The notes beneath the pieces are model-generated. The model saw nothing but the letters and a program-made list of their open reading frames with translations, had not been told where the DNA came from and made no database searches. A program made the translations under genes and the position numbers. Shown here in pieces: positions 6,665 to 10,289 of a stretch of DNA of 10,289 nt; position 1 is the first letter of the stretch, and every line of letters starts with the position of its first letter. This DNA comes from Pseudomonadota bacterium (GTDB taxonomy: Bacteria > Pseudomonadota > Gammaproteobacteria > Halothiobacillales > Halothiobacillaceae): positions 1 to 10,289 of the forward strand of contig JAJYPA010000272.1 of assembly GCA_021795795.1 (NCBI GenBank), read 5' to 3'.

Positions 6665-6876
6665 GCCAGCACGACGCCTCGCGTATAAACCGCATCAACC
6701 GGCATCTCAAAATGACGGGCACCACCCACTGGCTTCTTGAGAGCGATGACCTGATTCTGGTGCGATATTTGTCGCCCGTGGCCTGTCCTATATGTGGCAT
6801 GGCGGAAACGCTGGCGGAATTTCTGACGGTTGGAGAAGCATTGCGGTTTTTGCAGGAGCGCGAAATTCTTGTCTGA
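6661..6876 (+). CDS. small CPxC-containing protein (71 aa)
   Basis: I place the start at GTG 6661, which overlaps the preceding stop in GTGA, the same 4-nt arrangement as trbB and its downstream gene. The alternative upstream ATG (6592) would lie deep inside the membrane-protein gene. The N-terminus is basic (RINRINRHLKM). The middle carries ACPICGM (C42, C45), a single CxxC that could bind metal or be redox active but lacks a second cysteine pair. The C-terminus is helical (LTVGEALRFLQEREILV). Function unknown. A TGCTATA-type element begins 13 bp after its stop, so the trbB unit appears to end here. Confidence 0.65.
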   Translation: MSQHDASRINRINRHLKMTGTTHWLLESDDLILVRYLSPVACPICGMAETLAEFLTVGEALRFLQEREILV

Positions 6877-6901
6877 TTTTTCAAAACAGGTGCTATATAC
6901 C
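6871..6901 (+). promoter_or_regulatory. element-type promoter, site D
   Basis: GTCTGA (6871-6876) is followed 17 bp later by TATATA (6894-6899) within GGTGCTATATA. It matches site A over 31 bp at 23 positions (GTCTG, TTCAAA and GGTGCTATATA are all shared at the same offsets). The upstream box overlaps the last codons of the 71-aa gene. The first possible start downstream is a 19-codon frame at 6922; the first convincing gene starts at 7012. Confidence 0.55.
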
Positions 6902-6952
6902 CCTTTGTGCGGTGGCTGGCTATGAAAATTTCAAGCGGTCAATCATCTCCCG

Positions 6953-6981
6953 GTCTGTTTTCTGTGGATGACGCTATATAG
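6953..6981 (+). promoter_or_regulatory. element-type promoter, site F (variant, before the 59-aa gene)
   Basis: GTCTGT (6953-6958) is followed after 16 bp by TATATA (6975-6980) in the context GATGACGCTATATAG, so the GC before TATA is kept but the TG of the extended -10 is replaced by CG. It is 37 bp before the ATG at 7012 and in tandem with site D, 81 bp upstream. Confidence 0.4.
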
Positions 6982-7011
6982 GGTATGTAACCACTTTGAG
7001 GAGGGTATGCG

Positions 7012-7191
7012 ATGACTGGTCAGACTGAAAACTTTAACAACGACGATGCAGCCTATATTTCTTTTGCGATTCGGTTTGATCCTGTTGCCGAAGATTGTTA
7101 TGACGATAATGAGGAAGATCACAACCAGTTTCTTTCTTTTTTCGACCGCGCACCGGTCGGGGACGAGATTGACCAGGTGGTGCTGCAATAA
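7012..7191 (+). CDS. small acidic protein (59 aa), AT-rich gene
   Basis: The ATG at 7012 has a strong ribosome-binding site, GAGGAGGG (6998-7005), 6 nt upstream. The 59-residue product is very acidic (DPVAEDCYDDNEEDHNQF in the middle), with aromatic residues and one cysteine, and no basic or membrane stretch. The gene is about 40% GC, clearly lower than its neighbours. It sits alone between tandem promoter-like elements (sites D and F) and another one (site E) for trbC, so it may be its own transcription unit. Family not recognised. A highly acidic small protein could be a DNA mimic, anti-restriction or regulatory factor, but nothing in the sequence proves it. Confidence 0.6.
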   Translation: MTGQTENFNNDDAAYISFAIRFDPVAEDCYDDNEEDHNQFLSFFDRAPVGDEIDQVVLQ

Positions 7192-7201
7192 CGGTTGTGA
7201 T

Positions 7202-7229
7202 TGTGGCCGCCTCGCACAGTGCGGTCACA
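7202..7229 (+). repeat. 9-bp inverted repeat overlapping the trbC promoter
   Basis: TGTGGCCGC (7202-7210) pairs with GCGGTCACA (7221-7229) over a 10-nt loop, with one G-U wobble in RNA. It begins 11 nt after the stop of the 59-aa gene, as a terminator might, but only mixed bases follow, not a T-run. Its right arm contains the -35 position of site E (GTCACA 7224-7229), so it could equally be an operator. Confidence 0.45.
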
Positions 7230-7252
7230 TTGTCGTAAAATGATGCTATAAG
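7224..7252 (+). promoter_or_regulatory. element-type promoter, site E (before trbC)
   Basis: GATGCTATAAG (7242-7252) is an extended -10 with TATAAG at 7247-7252, 54 bp before the trbC start. At the same 17-bp spacing seen in sites A and D there is GTCACA (7224-7229), sharing the first three bases of the GTCTGW box. The -35 position is within the right arm of a 9-bp inverted repeat. Confidence 0.5.
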
Positions 7253-7300
7253 AAGTGTGTAGGTGATAAAACCAGGCTCTCACAAATGGAGGATCGGGCC

Positions 7301-7660
7301 ATGAAGACGAAGTTGAAGCAGTTCAAGAAGGTTCTGGTGGGCGCTGGACTCTCCGTCCTGGGCACGGTTCCGGCGCTGGCAAGTAGCGGTGGCGGAAATA
7401 TGCCGTGGGATACCCCTCTGACCAATATCCAGCAGGACCTGAGCGGCACCGTGGCGCACGTGTTTATCATAGTTGCCATCGTTGCCACAGGCCTCATGTG
7501 GGCTTTTGGGGAACATGGCTCCAGTATGCGCAAGGTGATGGGCATTGCGGCGGGTGGCAGTATGGCGCTTGGGGGTGTGTCCGTGGTCAGCGATCTGACC
7601 GGCAGTTCTGGTGCGGTGATCGGCATGGCGCATCCCTTTCTCCACCTGTTGGGGGTGTAA
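7301..7660 (+). CDS. trbC: TrbC, conjugative pilin (VirB2-like)
   Basis: TrbC is the pilus subunit precursor of the Trb system, exported to the inner membrane and processed. Here a basic N-terminus (MKTKLKQFKK) and hydrophobic core lead to a likely signal-peptidase site after PALA (about residue 27). Two membrane helices follow, about 51-70 (VAHVFIIVAIVATGLMWAFG) and 80-97 (GIAAGGSMALGGVSVV), as in TrbC/VirB2 proteins. The length is 119 aa. I choose the ATG at 7301 because GGAGG (7288-7292) is 8 nt upstream; the in-frame ATG at 7286 overlaps that site. It is 3 nt from trbD. Confidence 0.9.
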   Translation: MKTKLKQFKKVLVGAGLSVLGTVPALASSGGGNMPWDTPLTNIQQDLSGTVAHVFIIVAIVATGLMWAFGEHGSSMRKVMGIAAGGSMALGGVSVVSDLTGSSGAVIGMAHPFLHLLGV

Positions 7661-7663
7661 GTC

Positions 7664-7984
7664 ATGTCCGCCGCAAATGGGGAGATCGTACTCACCCGTC
7701 GTATCCCCATCCACTCTTCTCTGCTTCGTCCGCAGCTTCTGGGCGGAGCAGAGCGGGAGTTGGCTATCGTGAATGCAACATTGGTGGCTGCGCTGATTTT
7801 TGGGGTCGGTGGCGTAATCGGCATCGGTATGGGCTTGGTGTTAGGCACCACCATACATTTCATGCTGACCATAGCCGCAAAGAAAGATGACAAGGGGATG
7901 GCGGTTTATCGTCGCCAGATTCATCAACAGAATTTCTATGCGGCGAGCGCCTGGGTGAGTGCCCGGCAGCAATTGAATCACTAG
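7664..7984 (+). CDS. trbD: TrbD, conjugal transfer protein (VirB3-like)
   Basis: TrbD is a small inner-membrane component that works with the TrbE ATPase in pilus biogenesis. Family features are an N-terminal RRIPIHSSLLRPQLLGGAER segment (12-31, compare the VirB3 'hrSL.rP.l..GgeR' pattern), a glycine-rich hydrophobic region with one or two helices (about 36-71), and a soluble C-terminus. The length of 106 aa is typical. GGGGGTG (7651-7657) lies 6 nt before the ATG and overlaps the end of trbC. The next gene downstream is not trbE, which is unusual for this family. Confidence 0.9.
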   Translation: MSAANGEIVLTRRIPIHSSLLRPQLLGGAERELAIVNATLVAALIFGVGGVIGIGMGLVLGTTIHFMLTIAAKKDDKGMAVYRRQIHQQNFYAASAWVSARQQLNH

Positions 7985-8006
7985 GCTGGGGAAAGAGAGG
8001 CTATAT

Positions 8007-8555
8007 ATGTGGTACGTGCCATTGTATCAAGATGCCGCCAAGCAGACGGCCATTGTACAGGTCATGCCCGCCATCGCGCGGCCACGATTGCCAACAATTG
8101 CCCCAATCTCCCGTGCGCCAACGCGGCACGTCGCTTTCGTGGCTCCTGCTGGTTATGTGGAATGGCCGATGAAGCCGACACCCACACATCACCTCTGGGC
8201 ACCGCCCGCAGGCTATAGATCATGGCAACCGCAACCCGCGAGGTATCAGCGTGTGGCCTCGGCAGAATCTCCGGCACCGACGGTGATTCCCGCGCTGAAT
8301 ACCGTGGTGGCATTACCGGCAGCGTACCGTTATGCCGCCGCAAAAGCCGTGGCGTATGTCACTCAAAAAATCGGTTGGAAGTTCGTGGAGCAGGCAGGCG
8401 CCGTACCTATGGCACTGGCGCAGATCGGTATGCCTTGGGCGCCGAAGACCACTACGGCGTTGTCGCTGCTCAAGAGAATGTGCAACGACGTGCCCGCCAT
8501 CGATATCACCATCAACCCGCAAATGCGCACCATCACCTATGATGCCAAACTCTGA
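8007..8555 (+). CDS. Pro/Ala/Tyr-rich hypothetical protein between trbD and trbE (182 aa)
   Basis: An unrecognised protein inserted between trbD (22-nt gap) and trbE (12-nt gap). AGAGAGG (7994-8000) lies 6 nt before the ATG. The first half is rich in Pro, Ala and Tyr and contains an imperfect repeat 20 residues apart: APAGYVEWP (46-54) and APPAGYRSWQP (65-75). The middle is Ala/Val-rich (about 93-118, VIPALNTVVALPAAYRYAAA), possibly membrane-associated. The C-terminus (120-182) looks globular, with KIGWKFVEQAG and PAIDITINPQMRTITYD. No clear signal peptide. Another forward frame is partly open across this stretch, but this one has the ribosome-binding site, the operon spacing and the longer uninterrupted frame. 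A role in the transfer apparatus is inferred from position only. Confidence 0.7.
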   Translation: MWYVPLYQDAAKQTAIVQVMPAIARPRLPTIAPISRAPTRHVAFVAPAGYVEWPMKPTPTHHLWAPPAGYRSWQPQPARYQRVASAESPAPTVIPALNTVVALPAAYRYAAAKAVAYVTQKIGWKFVEQAGAVPMALAQIGMPWAPKTTTALSLLKRMCNDVPAIDITINPQMRTITYDAKL

Positions 8556-8567
8556 GGAGAACCAAAC

Positions 8568-10289
8568 ATGCTGAATCTTACCGAATATCGTCCCAAGGCC
8601 AAATCCCTGCCAGACCTGCTGAACATCGCCTTTCTGGTGGACGAGCGTGACGTGGGCCGTCATAAAATGGGCATTGCGCTAAACAAAAGCGGTTCTCTGA
8701 TGGCGGGATTCACCTTTGGCGGTCCTGATCTGGAAAGCTCCAGTCCAAATGACTTGAACTATCTGTCGGCGCACCTGAACCATGCCATTGCCCGCTTGGG
8801 CACGGGATGGGCGCTGCACATCGATATGGTGCGCAAGGAGGCTCCGGGCTACATCCCGGAAAAACTCTGCATGTTCCCCGATCCCGTGTCACACACGATC
8901 GACGCCGAACGACGCCTGCAGCACGAAGAGGAGTCCGCGCATTTCGAGAGCCGGACGACCTTTATTTTTAGCTGGGATATCCCTACCTCGGCCGAGTCCG
9001 GGCTGACTAAATTCATCCTCGAAAACGCAGATCGTGAGAGTGAGTCTTTGAAAGAGCATATCAGCCGCTTTGCGACGGATATGGAAACCATCATGAATAT
9101 CGCGGGCGGCTCCGGCGTGGTTGCACCGCTGTCCAGCTCCGATCTGCTGACCCAGATTCACGGTTGTCTGACCGGCGACTATCACCAACTTGGCGTGCCG
9201 AAAATTCCGGCCTATCTGGATGCGGTCATCGGTGCGCACGATGTGGTCAGCGGATTTGAGCCACGCATCCACGATGGCGGGCAGTGGCAGGAGATGCGGG
9301 CGATCAGCATCTCCGGCTGGCCGTCTGAATCCTTTCCGGAAATCCTGGAATCGCTCAACACCCTGCCTGTCGAGCTGCGCTTTTCCGTGCGCTACATATT
9401 CATCGATCCCAATGAGAGCGTCGGTATGCTCAATAAATACCGTCGCAACTGGTTCCAGAAACGGCATGGCCTGGGTACCCAGGTGAGCATGGCGATGGGC
9501 GGCGAGGGCAGCGCGTTTGAGAATACCGACGCGCTCAGTATGACTGCGGACGCGGATTCCGCCATTGCCGAGGCGTCCAGCAATGTCATTCGCTTTGGCT
9601 TCATGAGCGCCAACATCATCCTGCTCTCCCCCGATAAACGGGAAATGGCGAATCGGGTGAAGATGGTCCGCAAGCACCTGGATAATCTGGGCTTTGTCAG
9701 CCGCGTGGAGTCCATCAATGCCTTTGAAGCGTTCATGGGCAGCATCCCCGGCCACTGCTACGAAAACGTCCGCCGCCCGTTGATGAACACCATGAATTTG
9801 ATGGACATCGCGCCGACCACCAGCATCTGGACGGGGGATGAGTTCAGTCCGAACCCGTTCACGGCGGCCATTTATCGCGCACTCAAAGATGACAACGGCG
9901 ACGCACTGTTCTCAAAATCCCAGAAAGCCCCGCCGCTGTTTTACGGGGCGACGACGGGCAACACGCCCTTCCGGTTCAACCACCATGTCGAGGACGTGGG
10001 GCATCTGCTGATTGCGGGTCCTACCGGCGCGGGCAAGAGCGTTTTGCTTTCCCTGATGGCCGCCCAGCAGTTGCGTTACCCGGATGCCAGGGTGTTTTCA
10101 TTCGACAAGGGTTGGTCGATTTTCACCCTGTGTCAGGCGGTCGGTGGCAGTCATTATGACATCGGCAACGACGAAAACCCCATCACGTTTGCCCCGTTGT
10201 CGCGTGTGCATGAATCGGCCTCAGAGCGCCGCTGGGCGGAAGACTGGATTGCCAATCTTTGCATTCTGCAGGGCGTTTCCGTGGACTCC
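8568..10289 (+). CDS. trbE: TrbE, conjugal transfer ATPase (VirB4-type), partial at right edge
   Basis: TrbE/VirB4 is the large inner-membrane-associated ATPase essential for pilus assembly and DNA transfer. The frame is open from the ATG at 8568 to the end of the window (574 codons, no stop), so about two thirds of a family member of roughly 800-850 aa is present. The N-terminal CagE/TrbE/VirB-type domain is followed by Walker A GPTGAGKS (484-491) and the characteristic FSFDKGWS (510-517). The Walker B region and C-terminal part lie beyond the edge. The ribosome-binding site is GAGGAGA just after the previous stop, 7 nt or so from the ATG. It completes the trbC-trbD-182aa-trbE unit read from site E. 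Confidence 0.95.
   Translation, partial: MLNLTEYRPKAKSLPDLLNIAFLVDERDVGRHKMGIALNKSGSLMAGFTFGGPDLESSSPNDLNYLSAHLNHAIARLGTGWALHIDMVRKEAPGYIPEKLCMFPDPVSHTIDAERRLQHEEESAHFESRTTFIFSWDIPTSAESGLTKFILENADRESESLKEHISRFATDMETIMNIAGGSGVVAPLSSSDLLTQIHGCLTGDYHQLGVPKIPAYLDAVIGAHDVVSGFEPRIHDGGQWQEMRAISISGWPSESFPEILESLNTLPVELRFSVRYIFIDPNESVGMLNKYRRNWFQKRHGLGTQVSMAMGGEGSAFENTDALSMTADADSAIAEASSNVIRFGFMSANIILLSPDKREMANRVKMVRKHLDNLGFVSRVESINAFEAFMGSIPGHCYENVRRPLMNTMNLMDIAPTTSIWTGDEFSPNPFTAAIYRALKDDNGDALFSKSQKAPPLFYGATTGNTPFRFNHHVEDVGHLLIAGPTGAGKSVLLSLMAAQQLRYPDARVFSFDKGWSIFTLCQAVGGSHYDIGNDENPITFAPLSRVHESASERRWAEDWIANLCILQGVSVDS

Noticed and set aside
7246..7893. Antisense 215-aa frame over trbC and trbD
   Set aside because: Both sense genes are recognised Trb components in the expected order; the antisense product has no recognisable features.
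7997..8009. GGCTATATATG as a seventh TGCTATA-type promoter
   Set aside because: It lacks the TG before C, has no upstream box at the right distance, and overlaps the ribosome-binding site and start of the 182-aa gene within an operon.
8211..8220. GGCTATAGAT as a further promoter element
   Set aside because: It encodes the AGYRS repeat of the 182-aa protein and is not followed by a gene start with a ribosome-binding site in a plausible frame.
8009..8542. Alternative forward frame across the 182-aa gene
   Set aside because: It is broken by a stop at 8216-8218 and lacks the ribosome-binding site and operon spacing of the chosen frame.
9621..9640. ATCCTGC similar to the IncP nick-site core
   Set aside because: It lies inside trbE coding sequence without the flanking inverted repeat expected of an origin of transfer.
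8889..9755. Antisense 288-aa frame inside trbE
   Set aside because: It lies entirely within the coding strand of a recognised ATPase and has no independent support.
1..10289. CRISPR arrays, tRNA or rRNA genes, insertion sequences, attachment sites
   Set aside because: No regularly spaced repeats, RNA gene signatures, transposase frames or paired terminal repeats were seen in the window.

Overview
The window is a block of conjugative-transfer DNA from a proteobacterial integrative/conjugative element or plasmid. Every gene I accept is on the + strand. The firm anchors are a topoisomerase III (2697-4685) and Trb-type (P-type, VirB-like) secretion genes: trbB (5430-6431), trbC pilin (7301-7660), trbD (7664-7984) and trbE, which runs off the right edge (8568-10289+). 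GC is moderate (about 55-60% in most genes, near 40% in a few patches). The gene set recalls mobile elements of Acidithiobacillus and related proteobacteria, but I cannot fix the host from sequence alone.

Layout. Positions 1-141 look like the tail of an unidentified gene. A control region follows (142-384) with a near-consensus housekeeping promoter, TTGACA-17 bp-TATATT. Next comes a 527-aa protein (385-1968) with segments resembling sigma-70 region 2 and region 4, although it is very divergent. It is translationally coupled (TAATG) to a 125-aa helix-turn-helix-like protein (1968-2345). An 88-aa unknown (2335-2601) precedes topB. An 82-aa acidic and a 134-aa hydrophilic unknown (4725-4973, 4960-5364) lie between topB and trbB. 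The trb cluster is not the plain B-C-D-E order. TrbB is followed by a 78-aa two-helix membrane protein and a 71-aa CPxC protein. A separate 59-aa AT-rich acidic gene (7012-7191) then precedes trbC and trbD, and a 182-aa Pro/Ala/Tyr-rich protein is inserted between trbD and trbE.

The most unusual signal is a promoter-like element repeated in front of these transcription units: (G)RTGCTATAWR, an extended -10. It occurs at 2276, 2651, 5389, 6889 and 7243, with a variant at 6970. At three sites a GTCTGW box lies 16-17 bp upstream of the TATA hexamer, and two of these sites match at 23 of 31 positions. In most cases the TATA hexamer sits about 36-54 bp before a start codon that has its own Shine-Dalgarno sequence. 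The sigma-like gene itself has a host-type promoter and no such element. A reasonable hypothesis is an element-encoded sigma factor (385-1968), perhaps with its coupled 125-aa partner, that is expressed from a host promoter and switches on a dedicated promoter class driving topB, trbB, the 59-aa gene and trbCD-trbE. The alternative is that ordinary host sigma-70 reads these extended -10 promoters, perhaps with an activator.
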